From contig JANTQA010000070.1 of NCBI GenBank assembly GCA_027625915.1, positions 10,607,001 to 10,671,000 of the forward strand: a stretch of 64,000 bases of DNA, read 5' to 3'. The stretch comes from Anaeramoeba flamelloides (Eukaryota > Metamonada > Anaeramoebidae). A program made the position numbers and the translations under genes. Of the stretch, positions 44,096-54,309 are shown one piece after another. Every line of letters starts with the position of its first letter. Within the stretch, counting starts at the first letter, position 1. Under the pieces are notes generated by a model. That model saw only the letters and a list, made by a program, of their open reading frames with translations, did no database searches and was not told where the DNA came from.

Positions 44096-46026
44096 ATGTC
44101 TTCTGACTTATCTATGGATGATTTTGAAGAAGTCAAACCAAAGAACAAGGGTTCTGACAGCACTGAAAGCACGACTTCTTCTACTTCTTCGAGTGAGAAT
44201 TCTGATCTGAGCGATAGCAATTTTAAACAAAACCCTATTCACGTCAAGGCGCCACAAACAAACAACAGCAGCACCCCGTCTGGGGGCGGTGGTGATGTCA
44301 AACATGCCTCAAGCTTTAGGAATTTCCAGTTTTCCACGCTTGGTAAAACGTTCCGAAAGGGGCTCAAGAACGCACAGGGCGACTTGGGCTTCCTCTCGAA
44401 TGAAAACCAAAGCAACTACCAAAAGCAATACCAGCACATGACCTTTTACAAACGGAAGACCAAGCCCCGAAACTTAATGGACCACAAGGACACAACACCA
44501 CGGTTTGCAAACGACGGGCAAGTCGATTTAGAATCGGGCTTTAACGACGACGATTTTGAACAAGAATTTGGCGGCACGAAAGTCTCAAGCGACTCTGATC
44601 AAGGCAAGAAAAAAAAAAACAAGAAGGGCAAGAAGGGCAAGAAGGACAAAGCATTTGACACGAATGACTTTGTGCAAACAAAAAAGAAAAAAAAGGCAAC
44701 GAAGAAAAAAAAGGCACAAAAAAAGAAAGGCCCTTGGGATAGTAAGAGAACGCCTTATTTTATTTACTTGGTTTCCTTTCTGGACGTGCTTTTATTAATA
44801 ATATCTATTGGGAAGAATGGTGGGTTGGAAAGTATCAAAATAAACCCTTGGTTTGGTAAATAATTTTCCTTTTTGTTCTTTTTGTTTTATTATTTTGGAA
44901 ATATTTTTTTTTAGTATTTTTTTTTTTTTTTTTTCTTTTGATCCAATCGTTTTTATCTTTTTAAAAAAAGCGACCATTTTGTTTTTCAAAGACTTGTGAA
45001 TTTTGTTGTTTTATTTTGTTGTTTGTTTTTTGGAAAATTGATTTCTCTTAATGTTTCTTTTTTTCTTTCTTGAATTGATCTGTTTTGTAATATTAATTTT
45101 TCCAAACTCTCATCTTAATTTGAAAAAGGTCCTTCACAAGAAACTTTAGTTGACATGGGTGCAAAAGAAGCAACAAAAATTCAAGATGGCGAATATTGGA
45201 GATTCTTTACAGCAAGTATGTTTTATTCTTTGTTTTGAAGAAACACTAACTTTGTTTTTTCTTTACATTTATCTTTTTATTTTACAAAAAAACCTAATTT
45301 CTTGTCTTTTCTTTTCTTTTCTTTTTTTTTTTCTTGTCTTTTCTTGTCTTTTCTTGTCTTTTCTTTTATTCGGAATTCCTAAAAATCAACATAAATTTGC
45401 AATTTCTTTTTCAAAATTTTCGTTTTAAAAAAAATTTCAAAGTGTTTCTTCATGTAGGTGTGATCCACTTAATCATGAATTTAGCATTTCAGATTCGTGT
45501 TGGAGCCGAGCTTGAAAAAATGTTTGGGCACACTAGAATGATCCTAATTTATATTATCTCGGGTATTGGTGGGAATTTGTTGTCTGCAATTTTTTTGCCA
45601 AGTTTGGTTTCAGTTGGTGCCTCGAGCGCGCTTTATGGGCTGGTTGGTATTTTGTTTTGCGATCTTTTTCAGAATTGGAACGACATCCAAAATCCAAAAA
45701 GCTCCTTGTTTAAATTGACTTTAATGGTAGTTTTCAGTTTAGGTATCGGGCTGTTACCCGCCATAGACAACTTTGCTCATGTAGGCGGCATACTTGCGGG
45801 CAGTTTAATGGGGATTATCATATTGCCCTATATCCATTTTGGCAAAGCACGTAAATTGCTGGTATTAATTGCTTTCCCACTTTTTTTCTTATACTTCTTT
45901 TTGTGCCTATATTTCTTTTTTAAAGATGTTGACCCAAATGGTTGGTGTCCTAAATGTACATATCTTAATTGTTTACCAGTAAACGATTGGTGTAGTTCAA
46001 CTAATGGAACAAACCAAATGGAATAA
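44096..46026 (+). CDS. Rhomboid-family intramembrane serine protease
   Basis: Rhomboids cleave membrane proteins within or near the bilayer. Three exons (44096-44855, 45129-45215, 45443-46026) join to 476 aa. Junctions restore NPWFG-PSQETLVDMGAK and YWRFFTA-MFLHVGVIHLIMN, both standard rhomboid blocks. About 215 N-terminal residues are soluble and hydrophilic, with a Ser/Thr-rich part and a Lys-rich part. TM1 follows (PYFIYLVSFLDVLLLII), then the L1 loop with WRFFTAMFLHV, then further membrane segments. The catalytic Ser lies in VGASSALYG (about Ser343) and the catalytic His in NFAHVGG (about His395), with HxxMN upstream, so the dyad is complete. The common GASG is GASS here, a conservative change one residue after the nucleophile. 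The tail has WCPKCTYLNC and WCSS, with paired Cys residues. Exon 1 has visibly higher G+C than its surroundings. Confidence 0.95.
45296..45366. repeat. Pyrimidine minisatellite in rhomboid intron 2
   Basis: TTTTC and TTGTC words repeat in tandem (CTTTTCTTTTCTTTT, then CTTGTCTTTT three times) inside the 227-nt intron 45216-45442. The open frames over it reflect the repeat. Confidence 0.75.
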
Positions 46027-46433
46027 TTATTGCTTTTTTTTTTAATTTTGTCTTTTTATTTTTATCTATATTTATAAAATTACCTATTTATTTTTTTTTA
46101 AATATGAATTTTTAGTTTTTTTTTGATTTTTTTTTTTATTATTTTTGATCAGAAAATAAAAAATAAATTACAAATTTTCATATTACCTCTAAAAAAAAAT
46201 TAATAATATTTTGTCTGTTGATCATATTTTTTTTTTATTTTTTTTTTATTTTTGAATCTTAATAATCATTTTTCAGTTGTTTTATAAAGGGGTTTCTTTA
46301 ATTCCTTTTATTCGCCAGAATTCCAGAATAATAAATTCAGATTTTTTTAACTGATTTCCAAAAAAAAAAAGGGGGATTTTTTTTTCATTTCATAAAAAAT
46401 TCACTTTATTTTTTTATTCTAGAAGAAGTGTAA
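46027..46433. other. 3' flank of rhomboid
   Basis: T-rich and A-rich homopolymer sequence with nothing else recognised. Confidence 0.3.
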
Positions 46434-46860
46434 TTTACACTCTAGTTGTACTTGGACTTAACTTATACAAAGGGAATTTAAGTGTATAATCATAGATTTC
46501 ACGATTATTAATTAATGGACAATAATTTCACATTTTGTTTTAAAATTATTTCATTAATATTTATTTCTTTTAATGTATTTTGAAATATTAATCTAATCTT
46601 TTTCATAGGAAGGACACACCCATAAAAAATGATTAATATTTTCTATTAATTTTCTTTATGTTCATATTTTAAACAACAAAGGACAAAATTTATTTGAATT
46701 TCTATTGAGTAAATAATAATATCTATTAAGCAGTTAGTAAATGTTCTGAATTTTAGAATGGTTGAACTTGAAGGATAACTATTGTTATTCAAAAGAATTT
46801 GAGAAAATAAAAAATATTTTTTTAATTGATAGGGTGAGTTTTTATAGCACATATCAATAA
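46434..46860 (-). mobile_element. LINE 3'-end fragment, copy 1
   Basis: Matches the copy at 47.10-47.74 kb and the one at 63.12-63.52 kb (shared words CGATTATTAATTAATG, CAGTTAGTAAATGTTCTGAA, CTTTATGTTCATATTTTAAA). On the minus strand it encodes the start of a zinc-knuckle region, with LKFRTFTNCL and CLKYEHKE. It ends at the plus-strand left side in GTGTAATTTACAC, the shared 3' terminus. It is 5'-truncated, as is usual for LINE copies. Confidence 0.7.
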
Positions 46861-47099
46861 AAACACCTTTCTAATTTTCGAAACAAAGAGTCAAATTACG
46901 TGAGTTATTTTGGTTTGAATGGTGTCAATGTTCAGTAAAAAAATGACAAAAATGAACTGGTGTTCTTTTAATGAATTCTAAAAAACATGTTGATTATAAT
47001 TCTCGATGATTGATATTTTTAATATCACAAAAGAGAACTACAATTTATTTATTTTTGAGAAATGAAAAAAAAATACAATTGTTTTTTTTTTTATTTTTT
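46861..47099. other. Spacer between two LINE fragments
   Basis: AT-rich, with no repeat or gene recognised. It includes a T-rich stretch at about 47080-47100 that forms the A-rich 3' tail of the next copy on the minus strand. Confidence 0.3.
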
Positions 47100-47740
47100 T
47101 TTATTGATGGGGTAGTGTAAAATTTTACACTCTGAGTGTCCTTTTACTTAAATCCCCTTTCAGGAATTTAAGCGTAAAATCATAGATTCTACGATTATTA
47201 ATTAATGAAAATAATTTTAAGCTGTCACAGTTTAAAATTATTTCATTAAAATTTAATTCTTTTAATTTATTTAAAAATATCAATCTATCTTTTATATAGG
47301 AAGGAAATACCCATCCATAAAAAGTGATCAATGTTTTTTATTATCTCTTTATGTTCATATTTTAAACATAAAGGACAAAATTCATTTGATTTTTTATTCG
47401 TCATATCGTAATATCTATTTAAGCAGTTAGTAAATGTTCTGAATTTTAGAATTGTTGAGCTTGATGGGTAACATAAGTATTTTTGATTAGTAAATATTTT
47501 TTTTTGATTTTTAATTATTTTATAATATTTTTGTACTTTCCAGCTGGTAGAATTTAACAACTCATTATAATTATAATTATAAATTTTGTTTTTAAGAAGT
47601 TTTAAATTCTTTGAATTCCAATTAATTTTATTGTTAATTCTTTGGTTAAAATTTATTAGTTTATTCAGATAAGGCAACGATAGATTTTTTAATTTATTTT
47701 TGAATTTGATTTTCTTTTTATTAATTGAAATTACCAAAAA
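47100..47740 (-). mobile_element. LINE 3'-end fragment, copy 2 (longest)
   Basis: On the minus strand a frame of about 150 codons ends in a reverse-transcriptase-associated zinc-binding motif: RTFTNCLN, then FCPLCLKYEHKE, then IDHFLW. This is the Cys-Cys-His-Trp pattern found after the reverse transcriptase domain of non-LTR retrotransposons. The continuation, PSYIKDRLIFLNKLKELNF to KGDLSKRTLRV, is in an overlapping frame, so the coding sequence is shifted at least once. The 3' end is GTGTAAAATTTTACAC followed by an A-rich tail on the minus strand. The reverse transcriptase domain itself is absent, so this is a 5'-truncated, dead copy. Confidence 0.75.
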
Positions 47741-48829
47741 AAATACAATAGTTATTATAAAAAGTTGTCTGGTTTAAACAAATAATATAAATAATAATAA
47801 AACCAAAAAAAAAAAAGAAATAAATATATTTGTCAATATTTTATTTAAAAAAAAAAAAAAAATTAATAAATCTATAAATTTTTTTAATATTTTTGAAAAA
47901 TTTTCACTCTTTTACTTAATTTTCGAAAATCAAATTTAAAGTACCAAACTCAAAAGAAAGATCAATTTGATCTAGAAATTTTCAAATCAATTTTTTTATT
48001 ATTTTTGGTTGTTAAAAATATTCAAATTGAATAAATCGCATGATTAAAAGACTTTTAATTTTCACTTTTTTTGAAAATTAGCTGAGCTGCAATATTTATC
48101 AATATAAAATATTACTAATTTGATTTATCCCATAACTAATCTAATTTTAATCATTAGAAAATCTCACCTTCATCTTAAAAAGTTATTTTGAATAACAAAA
48201 AATAACAATTTAAAATTTGAAAATAGCCAAAATTGAAAGAGTAAGTGAGTGGAAAGAAGTTTATCTAAAGCATATGTTATTTAAATCATCTTTCTTGACA
48301 TGTTATTTTTTTGTCATTTTTTTTTAAGCATAACCCATAAAAAAATAATAAATTAAATATTTTTGAGTTATATATATATATATATATACTTTGTTACTCT
48401 CAAGGTTGCCCAACATTTTTTTCCGATATCAAATTATTTTTTATAAATGACTGTTTGGGATTAAATAAGAAATAAATAGAATATAAAAATCAAAGAAAAG
48501 TTGACACCCCACCTGAAATATAACTAATAAATCAATAGATATAGGATACAATAGAAAAACTCGAATTCCAAGGTCACTATGGAGAAAAATAACATTGGTA
48601 GTTTTGATCTTCCATTTGAATAATAAATATGAAACAATTTTCAATACATTTTCCAAACTTTTCTTTTACAAATCAAGTCTCCAAACGAAGTGTGTTGGTA
48701 TTTGTGGTCATTATTTGAAAAAGGAAAAGAAAATAAAGTGAAATTTTAAACATTAATTAATCAAATATCAAGATCAAAGATCGAGGAGAACTGCAATAGA
48801 AACCAAAATTAATCCCCAGTAGTCATTTT
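47741..48829. other. AT-rich spacer
   Basis: No gene is present. It contains an (AT)n run at about 48369-48388. The minus-strand frame at 48441-48656 is hydrophobic and has no recognisable features. Confidence 0.35.
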
Positions 48830-49266
48830 TCCTTTATCAATAACATTCAAATAACCTGTTTTTACCAAATAAATATCGTCCTTGGCATAATAAACAATTT
48901 GTAAATGAATAAGGTGTATAAAAAAATTAAAAAAAAAAAAGTAAAAATGTGAAAAAATAATTTCATTTTTGGAATTTTCCATAATAATTATTTACTTCTA
49001 ATTTCCATTCAAACCCTTTAAACACATACGATTTAGTCTATAAAACTAGAATCCTTTGACTAGAAAATGTTTTATATACTTTTTCTCTATTTTTTTAAAT
49101 TTTGGTAAATCTAACATAACCTTAGAGTTTTTGAATCCAATAACCCATTCTATGCAAAAATTCATTTTTTTTTGTTCTTCGATTTACAAATTGTCAATTT
49201 TAAATTAATAAAAATTTTAATACTAATTGAATCAATAACTTATTGACTTTATTTTAATAAACCAGA

Positions 49267-49788
49267 TTCCAAAAATTTGGACACAATTTAAACAGTGGAA
49301 AGAACATCATTAATGCACTTTAAATTCTGGAATCGGAAAGAATTTTGATTTTACAAACAATTTCATTTTTTGTCTTTTTTGTTTTTTTTTCATTTCCTTT
49401 TTTACAGTTACGAAATCTGTTTGGTTAGATCTCGAAATTTTTTTTCAATGGTTGATAGAAGGTTAGTGTTGAGTTTGTTAAATTGGAAAAACACATACAA
49501 TTGGTAGATGGTATCTTAACATTTGATCGATCAACAATTGTTGGTGAGATTTTAACAAATTTCCCAAAAATTTTTTGTTCAGCTTGTTTCATTATTTTGG
49601 ACACACCTGTTTTTATTTTTGAGTTTTATATTTTTTTCTTTTATTTGTGTTAAAATGATTACTTATTAAAACATTAATACCGGGTTTAGTTAAATGTTGT
49701 TTTTAAATTTAGGTTTGGAAAAATACAATATAAATTGGGTTTTTTTTTTGCCTATTTTTGATTTTGGGTTTGTCCAAATTTTTGGAAC
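49267..49788 (-). mobile_element. Decayed Tc1-like relic, copy 2
   Basis: The ends are inverted repeats (TTCCAAAAATTTGGACACAA on the left; TTGTCCAAATTTTTGGAA on the right), about 520 bp apart. An internal GGACACACC is also present. On the minus strand it carries GGGAAATTTGTTAAAATCTC and GTTGATCGATCAAATG, shared with the relics at 31.9 and 53.6 kb. TIRs with TTTGGACAC are common among Tc1-like elements. It is far shorter than an intact one (about 1.3-1.7 kb), so it is deleted and non-functional. Confidence 0.65.
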
Positions 49789-49974
49789 TGGGTTTATAAG
49801 TTCATTAAAATATTTTAAAAAAAATGTAAAAAAAAAAAATTAACTTTTTTGGTCAAAACCTTACATGAACAATTTCAATAAAAAATTGGTAATATTTTAA
49901 GGAACAAACGATTTTTTTCAAATAATATCATACAATGATAAGTTTTACATTGTATTAACAGTTAATTGAAGATT

Positions 49975-50305
49975 AAGGATTAACGAAAATAAATCCATCA
50001 TAGGGGTCTTATAACCTAAAACATCAGTGGATTATACACTTTATTGTTTTAAATCCAGAAGAACAATAAATTTCGATTTTTGAGAGATTTTTATTGGGAA
50101 CTCGATAATACTCCAATTAGAAAAAACATGGTTGGGCTGTGAGTTTTACTATAATCTTCCAATTAAGTATATGATTCGGTGACATTTTATATTCCTAGAA
50201 TTTTCAAAATTACAGCTCTTCGGGATCTAAATCAATAAAGAGTCCAATTCACTAATGTTTTAGTTCATAAGTCACATGTGATGGATTTATTTTCGTTAAT
50301 TCCTT
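49975..50305. mobile_element. MITE family 3
   Basis: A 331-bp element with long terminal inverted repeats. AAGGATTAACGAAAATAAAT, followed by CCATCA, at the left pairs with TGATGG, followed by ATTTATTTTCGTTAATTCCTT, at the right. The pairing continues as ACTAAAACAT-type words for about 55 bp. It has no coding capacity. It is inserted in the dispersed repeat at 48.8-50.55 kb. No other copy was seen in this window. Confidence 0.8.
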
Positions 50306-50550
50306 AAAAATTTAATGAAATAATTTTTTTGATCAAAAAGAGAGATTTATATCAATTTTTTTAACCTATCAAGTTCTTATAAACTGGAGATTAGAAAATT
50401 TACAATATTTTATTAATTTAATGCCATACTAACAAACAAATTGAATTATTATGAATAATCAATAAATTATTGTTAATGATTTTATTTAAATAACTTTATT
50501 ATGATCTAGTTAAATAAAGATATTTTGAAAGATAATTTACCAACTTTTTT

Positions 50551-52107
50551 TTAAGAATATCTTATTATTCTCTACTGGGAATAAATAAAAATAAATAATT
50601 TATAATTTTATTTTTTTCCATTCCCCCCAGACTCAATCTTCTTTTTATTGAGAAGAAGAGTCACAAATAAAGAAAAAATAAGTGGTCAATTAACAACACT
50701 TGTAGAATGCACTAGATTTTATAAATACTATTTGAACATAAAAAGGAAAAAATCTATAAAAATTTATAAAGTGTGAAGCAAATCAATTTATACAATAATA
50801 AAAAAATGTTAGCTATTCAGCTACTAAACCAACTCAAAATTCACAATTACTTATTTTTTTAAATAAAACGACTACACTTTACATTTTAAATACTCTTAAT
50901 GCTAATCCAATCTGTTATTTTATTTTTAAATTTTTATTTAATCATTTTTTCAACTTAATTTTTTTCTTTTTATTTCTAAATTTTTTGTTTTCAATTTTTT
51001 GCATATAATTTTTAGACATAAAAAAATTATGTATGTCTTTCACTCGAATAATCCTGAAGTCTCAGAGTTTACACTTAAATTTCTCACATGAAAAATAATA
51101 TAAAAATGGTATCTCAAGTAAAATTTAAACCTCTTCAATAACAATAACAATAATACTAATGAAATCTTTTAAAAATTATACAATTTTTTAAGTTTTATTA
51201 AAATTTCTAGAAAAATTTTAGAAATATGAGTTATTAAGAGTAATTAACAGTTCTATTATATATACAAAATGTAGCATTTTTTTTTCTTTTCAAAATGAAA
51301 AAAAATTAAGAAAATAAAATCTTTAGTATTTTAATAAAATTACTTATTAATTATTAAATCTTTTGATAATTCAACTTTTCCTTATTATCAAAACTAAAAA
51401 GATGGGTATTGTAATAATTTATTAAATTAATAAAATAAAAACACCCGAAAAAGATAATTACATTTATAAAATGAAAATCAGTATTTTTTTAATTATCAAA
51501 CACATGATAAAAAAAATCAAGAATCAATATTGTTTTGTTATTCAATATTTATATTTTAAAAATATTTATATTGTATCAATTTTTGTATTTTTTTCTTTGT
51601 TGATGTACTTAATCTAGTACATTTATTTTTTAAATGAGAAATACTTAAATTTAAACAATAATAGTAAATAATCATTAGAAAAAATATAAAATTAATATAA
51701 AACGAAAACATTTAAATTAAAAATTCGAAAAATCCAAAATAAAAATTGATTAAATAAGATAAAGTGTTTTTGCTTAATTTAGATTTTATTTTGATAATAA
51801 TATACAAAAACTCCAATAAAAATGTATTCAATATCATTAATAATAAATTGAAACACTTCGAAAATTAATTTATCTTTCAGAATTCCAAAGAAAGATACAA
51901 TTCAATTTTTCACAATAAAAAAAAAAAAAAAATTCGTAACCTAAAAAAATAGAAGTGTAATTACAAAACAATTGTTACAATTTGAAATATATTCTATCTG
52001 TAAAATTGAATTTTAATATCGATTTCCAATCTGAAGATTTTCATTATGATGAATACCATTGAACAAAAAATTTTTTTTGCTAGAATAAGCCAAATTTCAA
52101 AATTAAA
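50551..52107. other. Very AT-rich spacer
   Basis: Almost pure A and T with short homopolymers. No gene, tRNA or repeat shared with other parts of the window was recognised. Confidence 0.4.
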
Positions 52108-52308
52108 TACAGTAAGTTTCACTTTTAAGGCATAAACTTTCAACGAAATTTAAGGCACAAAAAAAATCTCAAATTAAAGCACAAAATTCAAATTCTAGTA
52201 AAAATAAATTGTAAAAAATGAAATTCCAAATTTTGTGCCTTAATTTGAGATTTTTTTGTGCCTTAAATTTCGTTGAAAGTTTGTGCCTTAAAAGTGAAAC
52301 TGACTGTA
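52108..52308. mobile_element. Palindromic MITE family 2, copy C
   Basis: A 201-bp TA-flanked palindromic element. The left end is TACAGTAAGTTTCACTTTTA and the right end AAAAGTGAAACTGACTGTA. Almost the whole length pairs, including AACTTTCAACGAAATTTAAG with CTTAAATTTCGTTGAAAGTT. Its right-hand TA at 52307-52308 is also the left-hand TA of copy D. Confidence 0.92.
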
Positions 52309-52505
52309 CAGTAAGTTCCACTTTTAAGGTACAAACTTTCAACGAAATTTAAGTCACAATAAAAATCTCAAATTAAGGCACAATATTCAGATTCAAGTAA
52401 AATAAATTGTAAAAAAAAATATTACAAAATTGTGCCTTAATTTGAGATTTTTTTGTACCTTAAATTTCGTTCAAAGTTTATACCTTAAAAGTGTAACTTA
52501 CTGTA
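52307..52505. mobile_element. Palindromic MITE family 2, copy D
   Basis: A 199-bp copy starting TACAGTAAGTTCCACTTTTA and ending AAAAGTGTAACTTACTGTA. It abuts copy C and shares a single TA with it. Copies C and D differ at many sites, so the pair arose by insertion of one beside the other (a TA in the end of an existing copy was the target) rather than by a recent duplication. Confidence 0.92.
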
Positions 52506-52926
52506 CAAACTTTTTTATTCTTATTTTTTTCTTTTTTCATTTGTCTTTCAAAAAATTATATGATTAGACTGTATTATTATTCATTTAGCTATATTAGTTG
52601 TTATCTCAAAATATTTCAGTAAAATACATTATAATTCAAAAAAAAAAAAAAAAACAATTAAACAAATTTTTTTTCTGATGAAAAACTAGCCCTTATTTTT
52701 GAAATTTAGCTTATCTTAATTAAAAATATTAAAACAAATCAAAATTAAATTTTAAACTAAATTATTATTTTGATATAATTTTATGATAACCAAATGAAAT
52801 ACAGAAAAGGTAATTCAGCTGAAAAAAGGAAAATTAAATAAAAATATTAAACTTCTTGAATATATAATTATTCTTTTAAAAACAAATAAAAAAAAAAAGT
52901 TAAAATAATAATTGCCATAACAATCT
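52506..52926. other. AT-rich spacer
   Basis: No gene or recognisable repeat. Confidence 0.3.
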
Positions 52927-53092
52927 TTAAGGGAGTAGCCACGGTAAAGAAAATTTTTTCACTTTTGTGCAATTCTGAAGAGGATCAGAAAATAACATTT
53001 TTTACTCTGGTTGTACCTCATTGGTTTTTATTATTTAAAGTACTTCATTCATTAGATTTTTGAATTTTTTTTTTCAAAGTCTCAAAGAAATT

Positions 53093-53185
53093 GCCACAAT
53101 AGAATGTTGAGTTGAATTACTTAAAATAGTGTTTTGAATGTTGAATGACTTATCTTTTATTCTTCTCTCAACATTCTATTGTGGC
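53093..53185. repeat. Perfect 19-bp stem hairpin
   Basis: GCCACAATAGAATGTTGAG at 53093-53111 and its exact complement CTCAACATTCTATTGTGGC at 53167-53185 are separated by 55 nt. A perfect, non-homopolymer 19-bp stem in DNA this decayed is notable. It could be the remnant of a small inverted-repeat element or a hairpin RNA. Confidence 0.8.
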
Positions 53186-53549
53186 ATTTAATTTTTTTCA
53201 TTTTTTATTTTTTCATCATTTTTTGAGATTTTTTTAATCCTGACAAGATAAAGCAATTAGAAATATTTTTTTATTAGTGGCATTTAGGATTAATGGATTT
53301 TGTTTAAAAAGAACAAAAATATTACAATTGAGAGAATCATAAAAGGAAACATAAATGGGACTTAAATAGCTAGAAGAATTCCAAAATTAGAATAATTAAG
53401 TCAAATTATTACTTGTTAGGATTGTAAAACGTTGGGTTTAGTGGAATATGAGAAGTGAATATGATTATATGTTATCAAAGTTTAAACCACAAAATAGATA
53501 CACTTTTTATTCAAAGAATCTGAAATTATCTTCTCCCAGAAAAAAAAAC

Positions 53550-54090
53550 TAAACCCCATTTCAAAAATTTGGAAATATCTAAAATCAAAAATAGTTAAAC
53601 AAAAACTCAATTTACTATATTCTCCCAAACCTAAAATAAAACCAGATTTAAGTAACATAGTATTAATGGTTTTTTAAGTAATCATTTTCATCCAAATATA
53701 AGAAAACAATATAAAACAAAAAATCAAAACAAGTGTGTCCAAAAAAAAATGAAACGAGCTGAAATGAAAGAGTTTGAACAAAAAATATATTGGTAGATTT
53801 GTTAAAATTACACCAACAATGGTTGATCGATCAAATGATAAGATACCATGTACCGGTTGTATCTGGATTTATCACTTGAAGAAACTCAACTGTAACCATC
53901 TAGTAACCATCTATAAAAAATTTTCAGATCTAACTAAACCGATAAAGTACCTGAAAAAAAGAAAATGAAAACAAAAACAAAAAACACAAAAAATGATATA
54001 GTTTGTTGAATTAAAATTAATTTCCAAATTGATGTAAATCATGTTTTTGTTATTCTTCTAACTGTTTAAACTGTGTCCAAATTAATCGAA
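53550..54090 (+). mobile_element. Decayed Tc1-like relic, copy 3
   Basis: An inverted copy of the element at 49267-49788. It starts near TTTCAAAAATTTGG and ends near CTGTGTCCAAATTA, with internal GTGTGTCCAAAA and GTTGATCGATCAAATG. A 64-codon frame at 53774-53968 reads YIGRFVKITPTMVDRS, which resembles the GRPRKxTP linker of Tc1-like transposases. It continues for only about 50 codons and has no catalytic DDE/D region. It is a relic. Confidence 0.6.
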
Positions 54091-54309
54091 TTAAGTTTAT
54101 TTTAATAATAAAATAATAATAATAATAAAACTATTTTATCAATATAATCTCTTTTTTTTTATTGTTGAACATTACTAAAAAAAAAATATCAAATAATTTT
54201 TTTAAAAAAATTTTTAGAGAATCTACGATCACATGCCACTAAAATAAAATGTTTTTATCTCATCTCTCTCAAATTTTTATCATGTCTTATGGAGTAGCTA
54301 CTCCCTTAA

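Larger units (their letters stand above)
48830..50550 (+). repeat. Dispersed repeat copy carrying two later insertions
   Basis: The flanks and middle match 38.44-38.66 kb and 42.07-42.58 kb: ACTAATTGAATCAATAAC versus ACTAATTGAATAAATAAC, then CAATTTCAATAAAAAATTGG, then TTTTTTTGATCAAAAAGAGA. The homology is interrupted twice: by a Tc1-like relic at about 49267-49788 and by a MITE at 49975-50305. Neither is present at 42.1-42.6 kb. Both insertions are therefore younger than the duplication of this repeat. There is no intact coding frame. Confidence 0.6.
52927..54309. mobile_element. TTAA-flanked inverted-repeat element, copy 2, with nested insertions
   Basis: A 1383-bp region bounded by TTAA. 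The left terminus is GGGAGTAGCCAC and the right terminus the reverse complement of GTAGCTACTCCC. The terminal repeat is short, so the call is weaker than for 40600-41542, whose termini begin with the similar GGGACTAGTC. Inside, TTTTTATTAGTGGCAT (about 53270) pairs with ATGCCACTAAAATAAAA (about 54234), suggesting a second inverted-repeat element nested within. A Tc1-like relic occupies 53550-54090. No transposase of its own is recognised. Confidence 0.5.

Noticed and set aside
53774-53968. Possible SWIM-type zinc motif (PCTGCIWIYHLKKLNCNHLV) of a Mutator-like transposase
   Set aside because: The CxxC...CxH spacing is only loosely SWIM-like and the homologous copy at 49.5 kb lacks the Cys residues. 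The termini and GRFVKITP segment fit a Tc1-like relic better.
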